From: Schistosoma haematobium | Taxonomy: Eukaryota > Platyhelminthes > Trematoda > Strigeidida > Schistosomatidae | Assembly: GCF_000699445.3 (NCBI RefSeq) | Contig: NC_067196.1 | Span: 42,127,806-42,191,805, forward strand | Length of the DNA stretch: 64,000 bases | Direction: 5' to 3' | Shown here: positions 8,501 through 22,300 of the stretch, in pieces | How the letters are laid out: each line of letters opens with the position of its first letter | How positions within the stretch are numbered: position 1 is the stretch's first letter | The notes under the pieces: model-generated | Seen by the model: only the letters and a program-made list of their open reading frames with translations | What the model was told of the DNA's origin: nothing | The model's database searches: none | Program-made: the position numbers and the translations under genes

Positions 8501-11500
8501 GTCTGTTGTGAGATAGGAACTCACTGAAGACAATGGTGTACGGTGGCGCAACCTCGTGGATTGGTTGAAGTTAGACATTAACACCGTTGGATGCCGGCTC
8601 AGTGGTCTAGTGGTTAAGTGCTCGCGCGCGAAGCCAGTAGGTCCTGGGTTCGAGCCCCACGTGGTGCGGGATCGTGGATGCGCACTGCTGAGGAGTCCCA
8701 TACTAGGACGAAACGGCCGTCCAGTGCTTCCAGGTTCTCAATGGTGGTCTAGCTTCAACTGACTCATGATTTCAATCTGTGAAATTTCTAAAAATCTCCA
8801 CAAAACCCATTCTGATAATAATCAACTGCTCACTAGTGACTGACTTCAGGAAAAACTCCCGAAGTTCTAGTGAGAAGCCGTTACCAGTGGAGTTCAACCA
8901 GGTCTGTTGTGAGATAGGAACTCACTGAAGACAATGGTGTACGGTGGCGCAACCTCGTGGATTGGTTGAAGTTAGACATTAACACCGTTGGATGCCGGCT
9001 CAGTGGTCTAGTGGTTAAGTGCTCGCGCGCGAAGCCAGTAGGTCCTGGGTTCGAGCCCCACGTGGTGCGGGATCGTGGATGCGCACTGCTGAGGAGTCCC
9101 ATACTAGGACGAAACGGCCGTCCAGTGCTTCCAGGTTCTCAATGGTGGTCTAGCTTCAACTGACTCATGATTTCAATCTGTGAAATTTCTAAAAATCTCC
9201 ACAAAACCCATTCTGATAATAATCAACTGCTCACTAGTGACTGACTTCAGGAAAAACTCCCGAAGTTCTAGTGAGAAGCCGTTACCAGTGGAGTTCAACC
9301 AGGTCTGTTGTGAGATAGGAACTCACTGAAGACAATGGTGTACGGTGGCGCAACCTCGTGGATTGGTTGAAGTTAGACATTAACACCGTTGGATGCCGGC
9401 TCAGTGGTCTAGTGGTTAAGTGCTCGCGCGCGAAGCCAGTAGGTCCTGGGTTCGAGCCCCACGTGGTGCGGGATCGTGGATGCGCACTGCTGAGGAGTCC
9501 CATACTAGGACGAAACGGCCGTCCAGTGCTTCCAGGTTCTCAATGGTGGTCTAGCTTCAACTGACTCATGATTTCAATCTGTGAAATTTCTAAAAATCTC
9601 CACAAAACCCATTCTGATAATAATCAACTGCTCACTAGTGACTGACTTCAGGAAAAACTCCCGAAGTTCTAGTGAGAAGCCGTTACCAGTGGAGTTCAAC
9701 CAGGTCTGTTGTGAGATAGGAACTCACTGAAGACAATGGTGTACGGTGGCGCAACTTCGTGGATTGGTTGAAGTTAGACATTAACACCGTTGGATGCCGG
9801 CTCAGTGGTCTAGTGGTTAAGTGCTCGCGCGCGAAGCCAGTAGGTCCTGGGTTCGAGCCCCACGTGGTGCGGGATCGTGGATGCGCACTGCTGAGGAGTC
9901 CCATACTAGGACGAAACGGCCGTCCAGTGCTTCCAGGTTCTCAATGGTGGTCTAGCTTCAACTGACTCATGATTTCAATCTGTGAAATTTCTAAAAATCT
10001 CCACAAAACCCATTCTGATAATAATCAACTGCTCACTAGTGACTGACTTCAGGAAAAACTCCCGAAGTTCTAGTGAGAAGCCGTTACCAGTGGAGTTCAA
10101 CCAGGTCTGTTGTGAGATAGGAACTCACTGAAGACAATGGTGTACGGTGGCGCAACCTCGTGGATTGGTTGAAGTTAGACATTAACACCGTTGGATGCCG
10201 GCTCAGTGGTCTAGTGGTTAAGTGCTCGCGCGCGAAGCCAGTAGGTCCTGGGTTCGAGCCCCACGTGGTGCGGGATCGTGGATGCGCACTGCTGAGGAGT
10301 CCCATACTAGGACGAAACGGCCGTCCAGTGCTTCCAGGTTTTCAATGGTGGTCTAGCTTCAACTGACTCATGATTTCAATCTGTGAAATTTCTAAAAATC
10401 TCCACAAAACCCATTCTGATAATAATCAACTGCTCACTAGTGACTGACTTCAGGAAAAACTCCCGAAGTTCTAGTGAGAAGCCGTTACCAGTGGAGTTCA
10501 ACCAGGTCTGTTGTGAGATAGGAACTCACTGAAGACAATGGTGTACGGTGGCGCAACCTCGTGGATTGGTTGAAGTTAGACATTAACACCGTTGGATGCC
10601 GGCTCAGTGGTCTAGTGGTTAAGTGCTCGCGCGCGAAGCCAGTAGGTCCTGGGTTCGAGCCCCACGTGGTGCGGGATCGTGGATGCGCACTGCTGAGGAG
10701 TCCCATACTAGGACGAAACGGCCGTCCAGTGCTTCCAGGTTCTCAATGGTGGTCTAGCTTCAACTGACTCATGATTTCAATCTGTGAAATTTCTAAAAAT
10801 CTCCACAAAACCCATTCTGATAATAATCAACTGCTCACTAGTGACTGACTTCAGGAAAAACTCCCGAAGTTCTAGTGAGAAGCCGTTACCAGTGGAGTTC
10901 AACCAGGTCTGTTGTGAGATAGGAACTCACTGAAGACAATGGTGTACGGTGGCGCAACCTCGTGGATTGGTTGAAGTTAGACATTAACACCGTTGGATGC
11001 CGGCTCAGTGGTCTAGTGGTTAAGTGCTCGCGCGCGAAGCCAGTAGGTCCTGGGTTCGAGCCCCACGTGGTGCGGGATCGTGGATGCGCACTGCTGAGGA
11101 GTCCCATACTAGGACGAAACGGCCGTCCAGTGCTTCCAGGTTCTCAATGGTGGTCTAGCTTCAACTGACTCATGATTTCAATCTGTGAAATTTCTAAAAA
11201 TCTCCACAAAACCCATTCTGATAATAATCAACTGCTCACTAGTGACTGACTTCAGGAAAAACTCCCGAAGTTCTAGTGAGAAGCCGTTACCAGTGGAGTT
11301 CAACCAGGTCTGTTGTGAGATAGGAACTCACTGAAGACAATGGTGTACGGTGGCGCAACTTCGTGGATTGGTTGAAGTTAGACATTAACACCGTTGGATG
11401 CCGGCTCAGTGGTCTAGTGGTTAAGTGCTCGCGCGCGAAGCCAGTAGGTCCTGGGTTCGAGCCCCACGTGGTGCGGGATCGTGGATGCGCACTGCTGAGG

Positions 11501-13354
11501 AGTCCCATACTAGGACGAAACGGCCGTCCAGTGCTTCCAGGTTCTCAATGGTGGTCTAGCTTCAACTGACTCATGATTTCAATCTGTGAAATTTCTAAAA
11601 ATCTCCACAAAACCCATTCTGATAATAATCAACTGCTCACTAGTGACTGACTTCAGGAAAAACTCCCGAAGTTCTAGTGAGAAGCCGTTACCAGTGGAGT
11701 TCAACCAGGTCTGTTGTGAGATAGGAACTCACTGAAGACAATGGTGTACGGTGGCGCAACTTCGTGGATTGGTTGAAGTTAGACATTAACACCGTTGGAT
11801 GCCGGCTCAGTGGTCTAGTGGTTAAGTGCTCGCGCGCGAAGCCAGTAGGTCCTGGGTTCGAGCCCCACGTGGTGCGGGATCGTGGATGCGCACTGCTGAG
11901 GAGTCCCATACTAGGACGAAACGGCCGTCCAGTGCTTCCAGGTTCTCAATGGTGGTCTAGCTTCAACTGACTCATGATTTCAATCTGTGAAATTTCTAAA
12001 AATCTCCACAAAACCCATTCTGATAATAATCAACTGCTCACTAGTGACTGACTTCAGGAAAAACTCCCGAAGTTCTAGTGAGAAGCCGTTACCAGTGGAG
12101 TTCAACCAGGTCTGTTGTGAGATAGGAACTCACTGAAGACAATGGTGTACGGTGGCGCAACCTCGTGGATTGGTTGAAGTTAGACATTAACACCGTTGGA
12201 TGCCGGCTCAGTGGTCTAGTGGTTAAGTGCTCGCGCGCGAAGCCAGTAGGTCCTGGGTTCGAGCCCCACGTGGTGCGGGATCGTGGATGCGCACTGCTGA
12301 GGAGTCCCATACTAGGACGAAACGGCCGTCCAGTGCTTCCAGGTTCTCAATGGTGGTCTAGCTTCAACTGACTCATGATTTCAATCTGTGAAATTTCTAA
12401 AAATCTCCACAAAACCCATTCTGATAATAATCAACTGCTCACTAGTGACTGACTTCAGGAAAAACTCCCGAAGTTCTAGTGAGAAGCCGTTACCAGTGGA
12501 GTTCAACCAGGTCTGTTGTGAGATAGGAACTCACTGAAGACAATGGTGTACGGTGGCGCAACCTCGTGGATTGGTTGAAGTTAGACATTAACACCGTTGG
12601 ATGCCGGCTCAGTGGTCTAGTGGTTAAGTGCTCGCGCGCGAAGCCAGTAGGTCCTGGGTTCGAGCCCCACGTGGTGCGGGATCGTGGATGCGCACTGCTG
12701 AGGAGTCCCATACTAGGACGAAACGGCCGTCCAGTGCTTCCAGGTTCTCAATGGTGGTCTAGCTTCAACTGACTCATGATTTCAATCTGTGAAATTTCTA
12801 AAAATCTCCACAAAACCCATTCTGATAATAATCAACTGCTCACTAGTGACTGACTTCAGGAAAAACTCCCGAAGTTCTAGTGAGAAGCCGTTACCAGTGG
12901 AGTTCAACCAGGTCTGTTGTGAGATAGGAACTCACTGAAGACAATGGTGTACGGTGGCGCAACCTCGTGGATTGGTTGAAGTTAGACATTAACACCGTTG
13001 GATGCCGGCTCAGTGGTCTAGTGGTTAAGTGCTCGCGCGCGAAGCCAGTAGGTCCTGGGTTCGAGCCCCACGTGGTGCGGGATCGTGGATGCGCACTGCT
13101 GAGGAGTCCCATACTAGGACGAAACGGCCGTCCAGTGCTTCCAGGTTTTCAATGGTGGTCTAGCTTCAACTGACTCATGATTTCAATCTGTGAAATTTCT
13201 AAAAATCTCCACAAAACCCATTCTGATAATAATCAACTGCTCACTAGTGACTGACTTCAGGAAAAACTCCCGAAGTTCTAGTGAGAAGCCGTTACCAGTG
13301 GAGTTCAACCAGGTCTGTTGTGAGATAGGAACTCACTGAAGACAATGGTGTACG

Positions 13355-13367
13355 GTGGCGCAACTCG
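13355..13367 (+). other. Array unit 21 with one-base deletion
   Basis: The segment reads CAACTCGTGG where neighbours read CAACCTCGTGG or CAACTTCGTGG, giving a 400-bp unit. It lies at the transition between the mixed C/T left part and the T-only rest. It could be a true variant or an assembly error. Confidence 0.8.
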
Positions 13368-16300
13368 TGGATTGGTTGAAGTTAGACATTAACACCGTTG
13401 GATGCCGGCTCAGTGGTCTAGTGGTTAAGTGCTCGCGCGCGAAGCCAGTAGGTCCTGGGTTCGAGCCCCACGTGGTGCGGGATCGTGGATGCGCACTGCT
13501 GAGGAGTCCCATACTAGGACGAAACGGCCGTCCAGTGCTTCCAGGTTTTCAATGGTGGTCTAGCTTCAACTGACTCATGATTTCAATCTGTGAAATTTCT
13601 AAAAATCTCCACAAAACCCATTCTGATAATAATCAACTGCTCACTAGTGACTGACTTCAGGAAAAACTCCCGAAGTTCTAGTGAGAAGCCGTTACCAGTG
13701 GAGTTCAACCAGGTCTGTTGTGAGATAGGAACTCACTGAAGACAATGGTGTACGGTGGCGCAACCTCGTGGATTGGTTGAAGTTAGACATTAACACCGTT
13801 GGATGCCGGCTCAGTGGTCTAGTGGTTAAGTGCTCGCGCGCGAAGCCAGTAGGTCCTGGGTTCGAGCCCCACGTGGTGCGGGATCGTGGATGCGCACTGC
13901 TGAGGAGTCCCATACTAGGACGAAACGGCCGTCCAGTGCTTCCAGGTTTTCAATGGTGGTCTAGCTTCAACTGACTCATGATTTCAATCTGTGAAATTTC
14001 TAAAAATCTCCACAAAACCCATTCTGATAATAATCAACTGCTCACTAGTGACTGACTTCAGGAAAAACTCCCGAAGTTCTAGTGAGAAGCCGTTACCAGT
14101 GGAGTTCAACCAGGTCTGTTGTGAGATAGGAACTCACTGAAGACAATGGTGTACGGTGGCGCAACTTCGTGGATTGGTTGAAGTTAGACATTAACACCGT
14201 TGGATGCCGGCTCAGTGGTCTAGTGGTTAAGTGCTCGCGCGCGAAGCCAGTAGGTCCTGGGTTCGAGCCCCACGTGGTGCGGGATCGTGGATGCGCACTG
14301 CTGAGGAGTCCCATACTAGGACGAAACGGCCGTCCAGTGCTTCCAGGTTTTCAATGGTGGTCTAGCTTCAACTGACTCATGATTTCAATCTGTGAAATTT
14401 CTAAAAATCTCCACAAAACCCATTCTGATAATAATCAACTGCTCACTAGTGACTGACTTCAGGAAAAACTCCCGAAGTTCTAGTGAGAAGCCGTTACCAG
14501 TGGAGTTCAACCAGGTCTGTTGTGAGATAGGAACTCACTGAAGACAATGGTGTACGGTGGCGCAACTTCGTGGATTGGTTGAAGTTAGACATTAACACCG
14601 TTGGATGCCGGCTCAGTGGTCTAGTGGTTAAGTGCTCGCGCGCGAAGCCAGTAGGTCCTGGGTTCGAGCCCCACGTGGTGCGGGATCGTGGATGCGCACT
14701 GCTGAGGAGTCCCATACTAGGACGAAACGGCCGTCCAGTGCTTCCAGGTTTTCAATGGTGGTCTAGCTTCAACTGACTCATGATTTCAATCTGTGAAATT
14801 TCTAAAAATCTCCACAAAACCCATTCTGATAATAATCAACTGCTCACTAGTGACTGACTTCAGGAAAAACTCCCGAAGTTCTAGTGAGAAGCCGTTACCA
14901 GTGGAGTTCAACCAGGTCTGTTGTGAGATAGGAACTCACTGAAGACAATGGTGTACGGTGGCGCAACTTCGTGGATTGGTTGAAGTTAGACATTAACACC
15001 GTTGGATGCCGGCTCAGTGGTCTAGTGGTTAAGTGCTCGCGCGCGAAGCCAGTAGGTCCTGGGTTCGAGCCCCACGTGGTGCGGGATCGTGGATGCGCAC
15101 TGCTGAGGAGTCCCATACTAGGACGAAACGGCCGTCCAGTGCTTCCAGGTTTTCAATGGTGGTCTAGCTTCAACTGACTCATGATTTCAATCTGTGAAAT
15201 TTCTAAAAATCTCCACAAAACCCATTCTGATAATAATCAACTGCTCACTAGTGACTGACTTCAGGAAAAACTCCCGAAGTTCTAGTGAGAAGCCGTTACC
15301 AGTGGAGTTCAACCAGGTCTGTTGTGAGATAGGAACTCACTGAAGACAATGGTGTACGGTGGCGCAACTTCGTGGATTGGTTGAAGTTAGACATTAACAC
15401 CGTTGGATGCCGGCTCAGTGGTCTAGTGGTTAAGTGCTCGCGCGCGAAGCCAGTAGGTCCTGGGTTCGAGCCCCACGTGGTGCGGGATCGTGGATGCGCA
15501 CTGCTGAGGAGTCCCATACTAGGACGAAACGGCCGTCCAGTGCTTCCAGGTTTTCAATGGTGGTCTAGCTTCAACTGACTCATGATTTCAATCTGTGAAA
15601 TTTCTAAAAATCTCCACAAAACCCATTCTGATAATAATCAACTGCTCACTAGTGACTGACTTCAGGAAAAACTCCCGAAGTTCTAGTGAGAAGCCGTTAC
15701 CAGTGGAGTTCAACCAGGTCTGTTGTGAGATAGGAACTCACTGAAGACAATGGTGTACGGTGGCGCAACTTCGTGGATTGGTTGAAGTTAGACATTAACA
15801 CCGTTGGATGCCGGCTCAGTGGTCTAGTGGTTAAGTGCTCGCGCGCGAAGCCAGTAGGTCCTGGGTTCGAGCCCCACGTGGTGCGGGATCGTGGATGCGC
15901 ACTGCTGAGGAGTCCCATACTAGGACGAAACGGCCGTCCAGTGCTTCCAGGTTCTCAATGGTGGTCTAGCTTCAACTGACTCATGATTTCAATCTGTGAA
16001 ATTTCTAAAAATCTCCACAAAACCCATTCTGATAATAATCAACTGCTCACTAGTGACTGACTTCAGGAAAAACTCCCGAAGTTCTAGTGAGAAGCCGTTA
16101 CCAGTGGAGTTCAACCAGGTCTGTTGTGAGATAGGAACTCACTGAAGACAATGGTGTACGGTGGCGCAACTTCGTGGATTGGTTGAAGTTAGACATTAAC
16201 ACCGTTGGATGCCGGCTCAGTGGTCTAGTGGTTAAGTGCTCGCGCGCGAAGCCAGTAGGTCCTGGGTTCGAGCCCCACGTGGTGCGGGATCGTGGATGCG

Positions 16301-19300
16301 CACTGCTGAGGAGTCCCATACTAGGACGAAACGGCCGTCCAGTGCTTCCAGGTTTTCAATGGTGGTCTAGCTTCAACTGACTCATGATTTCAATCTGTGA
16401 AATTTCTAAAAATCTCCACAAAACCCATTCTGATAATAATCAACTGCTCACTAGTGACTGACTTCAGGAAAAACTCCCGAAGTTCTAGTGAGAAGCCGTT
16501 ACCAGTGGAGTTCAACCAGGTCTGTTGTGAGATAGGAACTCACTGAAGACAATGGTGTACGGTGGCGCAACTTCGTGGATTGGTTGAAGTTAGACATTAA
16601 CACCGTTGGATGCCGGCTCAGTGGTCTAGTGGTTAAGTGCTCGCGCGCGAAGCCAGTAGGTCCTGGGTTCGAGCCCCACGTGGTGCGGGATCGTGGATGC
16701 GCACTGCTGAGGAGTCCCATACTAGGACGAAACGGCCGTCCAGTGCTTCCAGGTTTTCAATGGTGGTCTAGCTTCAACTGACTCATGATTTCAATCTGTG
16801 AAATTTCTAAAAATCTCCACAAAACCCATTCTGATAATAATCAACTGCTCACTAGTGACTGACTTCAGGAAAAACTCCCGAAGTTCTAGTGAGAAGCCGT
16901 TACCAGTGGAGTTCAACCAGGTCTGTTGTGAGATAGGAACTCACTGAAGACAATGGTGTACGGTGGCGCAACTTCGTGGATTGGTTGAAGTTAGACATTA
17001 ACACCGTTGGATGCCGGCTCAGTGGTCTAGTGGTTAAGTGCTCGCGCGCGAAGCCAGTAGGTCCTGGGTTCGAGCCCCACGTGGTGCGGGATCGTGGATG
17101 CGCACTGCTGAGGAGTCCCATACTAGGACGAAACGGCCGTCCAGTGCTTCCAGGTTTTCAATGGTGGTCTAGCTTCAACTGACTCATGATTTCAATCTGT
17201 GAAATTTCTAAAAATCTCCACAAAACCCATTCTGATAATAATCAACTGCTCACTAGTGACTGACTTCAGGAAAAACTCCCGAAGTTCTAGTGAGAAGCCG
17301 TTACCAGTGGAGTTCAACCAGGTCTGTTGTGAGATAGGAACTCACTGAAGACAATGGTGTACGGTGGCGCAACTTCGTGGATTGGTTGAAGTTAGACATT
17401 AACACCGTTGGATGCCGGCTCAGTGGTCTAGTGGTTAAGTGCTCGCGCGCGAAGCCAGTAGGTCCTGGGTTCGAGCCCCACGTGGTGCGGGATCGTGGAT
17501 GCGCACTGCTGAGGAGTCCCATACTAGGACGAAACGGCCGTCCAGTGCTTCCAGGTTCTCAATGGTGGTCTAGCTTCAACTGACTCATGATTTCAATCTG
17601 TGAAATTTCTAAAAATCTCCACAAAACCCATTCTGATAATAATCAACTGCTCACTAGTGACTGACTTCAGGAAAAACTCCCGAAGTTCTAGTGAGAAGCC
17701 GTTACCAGTGGAGTTCAACCAGGTCTGTTGTGAGATAGGAACTCACTGAAGACAATGGTGTACGGTGGCGCAACTTCGTGGATTGGTTGAAGTTAGACAT
17801 TAACACCGTTGGATGCCGGCTCAGTGGTCTAGTGGTTAAGTGCTCGCGCGCGAAGCCAGTAGGTCCTGGGTTCGAGCCCCACGTGGTGCGGGATCGTGGA
17901 TGCGCACTGCTGAGGAGTCCCATACTAGGACGAAACGGCCGTCCAGTGCTTCCAGGTTTTCAATGGTGGTCTAGCTTCAACTGACTCATGATTTCAATCT
18001 GTGAAATTTCTAAAAATCTCCACAAAACCCATTCTGATAATAATCAACTGCTCACTAGTGACTGACTTCAGGAAAAACTCCCGAAGTTCTAGTGAGAAGC
18101 CGTTACCAGTGGAGTTCAACCAGGTCTGTTGTGAGATAGGAACTCACTGAAGACAATGGTGTACGGTGGCGCAACTTCGTGGATTGGTTGAAGTTAGACA
18201 TTAACACCGTTGGATGCCGGCTCAGTGGTCTAGTGGTTAAGTGCTCGCGCGCGAAGCCAGTAGGTCCTGGGTTCGAGCCCCACGTGGTGCGGGATCGTGG
18301 ATGCGCACTGCTGAGGAGTCCCATACTAGGACGAAACGGCCGTCCAGTGCTTCCAGGTTTTCAATGGTGGTCTAGCTTCAACTGACTCATGATTTCAATC
18401 TGTGAAATTTCTAAAAATCTCCACAAAACCCATTCTGATAATAATCAACTGCTCACTAGTGACTGACTTCAGGAAAAACTCCCGAAGTTCTAGTGAGAAG
18501 CCGTTACCAGTGGAGTTCAACCAGGTCTGTTGTGAGATAGGAACTCACTGAAGACAATGGTGTACGGTGGCGCAACTTCGTGGATTGGTTGAAGTTAGAC
18601 ATTAACACCGTTGGATGCCGGCTCAGTGGTCTAGTGGTTAAGTGCTCGCGCGCGAAGCCAGTAGGTCCTGGGTTCGAGCCCCACGTGGTGCGGGATCGTG
18701 GATGCGCACTGCTGAGGAGTCCCATACTAGGACGAAACGGCCGTCCAGTGCTTCCAGGTTCTCAATGGTGGTCTAGCTTCAACTGACTCATGATTTCAAT
18801 CTGTGAAATTTCTAAAAATCTCCACAAAACCCATTCTGATAATAATCAACTGCTCACTAGTGACTGACTTCAGGAAAAACTCCCGAAGTTCTAGTGAGAA
18901 GCCGTTACCAGTGGAGTTCAACCAGGTCTGTTGTGAGATAGGAACTCACTGAAGACAATGGTGTACGGTGGCGCAACTTCGTGGATTGGTTGAAGTTAGA
19001 CATTAACACCGTTGGATGCCGGCTCAGTGGTCTAGTGGTTAAGTGCTCGCGCGCGAAGCCAGTAGGTCCTGGGTTCGAGCCCCACGTGGTGCGGGATCGT
19101 GGATGCGCACTGCTGAGGAGTCCCATACTAGGACGAAACGGCCGTCCAGTGCTTCCAGGTTCTCAATGGTGGTCTAGCTTCAACTGACTCATGATTTCAA
19201 TCTGTGAAATTTCTAAAAATCTCCACAAAACCCATTCTGATAATAATCAACTGCTCACTAGTGACTGACTTCAGGAAAAACTCCCGAAGTTCTAGTGAGA

Positions 19301-22300
19301 AGCCGTTACCAGTGGAGTTCAACCAGGTCTGTTGTGAGATAGGAACTCACTGAAGACAATGGTGTACGGTGGCGCAACTTCGTGGATTGGTTGAAGTTAG
19401 ACATTAACACCGTTGGATGCCGGCTCAGTGGTCTAGTGGTTAAGTGCTCGCGCGCGAAGCCAGTAGGTCCTGGGTTCGAGCCCCACGTGGTGCGGGATCG
19501 TGGATGCGCACTGCTGAGGAGTCCCATACTAGGACGAAACGGCCGTCCAGTGCTTCCAGGTTTTCAATGGTGGTCTAGCTTCAACTGACTCATGATTTCA
19601 ATCTGTGAAATTTCTAAAAATCTCCACAAAACCCATTCTGATAATAATCAACTGCTCACTAGTGACTGACTTCAGGAAAAACTCCCGAAGTTCTAGTGAG
19701 AAGCCGTTACCAGTGGAGTTCAACCAGGTCTGTTGTGAGATAGGAACTCACTGAAGACAATGGTGTACGGTGGCGCAACTTCGTGGATTGGTTGAAGTTA
19801 GACATTAACACCGTTGGATGCCGGCTCAGTGGTCTAGTGGTTAAGTGCTCGCGCGCGAAGCCAGTAGGTCCTGGGTTCGAGCCCCACGTGGTGCGGGATC
19901 GTGGATGCGCACTGCTGAGGAGTCCCATACTAGGACGAAACGGCCGTCCAGTGCTTCCAGGTTTTCAATGGTGGTCTAGCTTCAACTGACTCATGATTTC
20001 AATCTGTGAAATTTCTAAAAATCTCCACAAAACCCATTCTGATAATAATCAACTGCTCACTAGTGACTGACTTCAGGAAAAACTCCCGAAGTTCTAGTGA
20101 GAAGCCGTTACCAGTGGAGTTCAACCAGGTCTGTTGTGAGATAGGAACTCACTGAAGACAATGGTGTACGGTGGCGCAACTTCGTGGATTGGTTGAAGTT
20201 AGACATTAACACCGTTGGATGCCGGCTCAGTGGTCTAGTGGTTAAGTGCTCGCGCGCGAAGCCAGTAGGTCCTGGGTTCGAGCCCCACGTGGTGCGGGAT
20301 CGTGGATGCGCACTGCTGAGGAGTCCCATACTAGGACGAAACGGCCGTCCAGTGCTTCCAGGTTCTCAATGGTGGTCTAGCTTCAACTGACTCATGATTT
20401 CAATCTGTGAAATTTCTAAAAATCTCCACAAAACCCATTCTGATAATAATCAACTGCTCACTAGTGACTGACTTCAGGAAAAACTCCCGAAGTTCTAGTG
20501 AGAAGCCGTTACCAGTGGAGTTCAACCAGGTCTGTTGTGAGATAGGAACTCACTGAAGACAATGGTGTACGGTGGCGCAACTTCGTGGATTGGTTGAAGT
20601 TAGACATTAACACCGTTGGATGCCGGCTCAGTGGTCTAGTGGTTAAGTGCTCGCGCGCGAAGCCAGTAGGTCCTGGGTTCGAGCCCCACGTGGTGCGGGA
20701 TCGTGGATGCGCACTGCTGAGGAGTCCCATACTAGGACGAAACGGCCGTCCAGTGCTTCCAGGTTTTCAATGGTGGTCTAGCTTCAACTGACTCATGATT
20801 TCAATCTGTGAAATTTCTAAAAATCTCCACAAAACCCATTCTGATAATAATCAACTGCTCACTAGTGACTGACTTCAGGAAAAACTCCCGAAGTTCTAGT
20901 GAGAAGCCGTTACCAGTGGAGTTCAACCAGGTCTGTTGTGAGATAGGAACTCACTGAAGACAATGGTGTACGGTGGCGCAACTTCGTGGATTGGTTGAAG
21001 TTAGACATTAACACCGTTGGATGCCGGCTCAGTGGTCTAGTGGTTAAGTGCTCGCGCGCGAAGCCAGTAGGTCCTGGGTTCGAGCCCCACGTGGTGCGGG
21101 ATCGTGGATGCGCACTGCTGAGGAGTCCCATACTAGGACGAAACGGCCGTCCAGTGCTTCCAGGTTCTCAATGGTGGTCTAGCTTCAACTGACTCATGAT
21201 TTCAATCTGTGAAATTTCTAAAAATCTCCACAAAACCCATTCTGATAATAATCAACTGCTCACTAGTGACTGACTTCAGGAAAAACTCCCGAAGTTCTAG
21301 TGAGAAGCCGTTACCAGTGGAGTTCAACCAGGTCTGTTGTGAGATAGGAACTCACTGAAGACAATGGTGTACGGTGGCGCAACTTCGTGGATTGGTTGAA
21401 GTTAGACATTAACACCGTTGGATGCCGGCTCAGTGGTCTAGTGGTTAAGTGCTCGCGCGCGAAGCCAGTAGGTCCTGGGTTCGAGCCCCACGTGGTGCGG
21501 GATCGTGGATGCGCACTGCTGAGGAGTCCCATACTAGGACGAAACGGCCGTCCAGTGCTTCCAGGTTTTCAATGGTGGTCTAGCTTCAACTGACTCATGA
21601 TTTCAATCTGTGAAATTTCTAAAAATCTCCACAAAACCCATTCTGATAATAATCAACTGCTCACTAGTGACTGACTTCAGGAAAAACTCCCGAAGTTCTA
21701 GTGAGAAGCCGTTACCAGTGGAGTTCAACCAGGTCTGTTGTGAGATAGGAACTCACTGAAGACAATGGTGTACGGTGGCGCAACTTCGTGGATTGGTTGA
21801 AGTTAGACATTAACACCGTTGGATGCCGGCTCAGTGGTCTAGTGGTTAAGTGCTCGCGCGCGAAGCCAGTAGGTCCTGGGTTCGAGCCCCACGTGGTGCG
21901 GGATCGTGGATGCGCACTGCTGAGGAGTCCCATACTAGGACGAAACGGCCGTCCAGTGCTTCCAGGTTCTCAATGGTGGTCTAGCTTCAACTGACTCATG
22001 ATTTCAATCTGTGAAATTTCTAAAAATCTCCACAAAACCCATTCTGATAATAATCAACTGCTCACTAGTGACTGACTTCAGGAAAAACTCCCGAAGTTCT
22101 AGTGAGAAGCCGTTACCAGTGGAGTTCAACCAGGTCTGTTGTGAGATAGGAACTCACTGAAGACAATGGTGTACGGTGGCGCAACTTCGTGGATTGGTTG
22201 AAGTTAGACATTAACACCGTTGGATGCCGGCTCAGTGGTCTAGTGGTTAAGTGCTCGCGCGCGAAGCCAGTAGGTCCTGGGTTCGAGCCCCACGTGGTGC

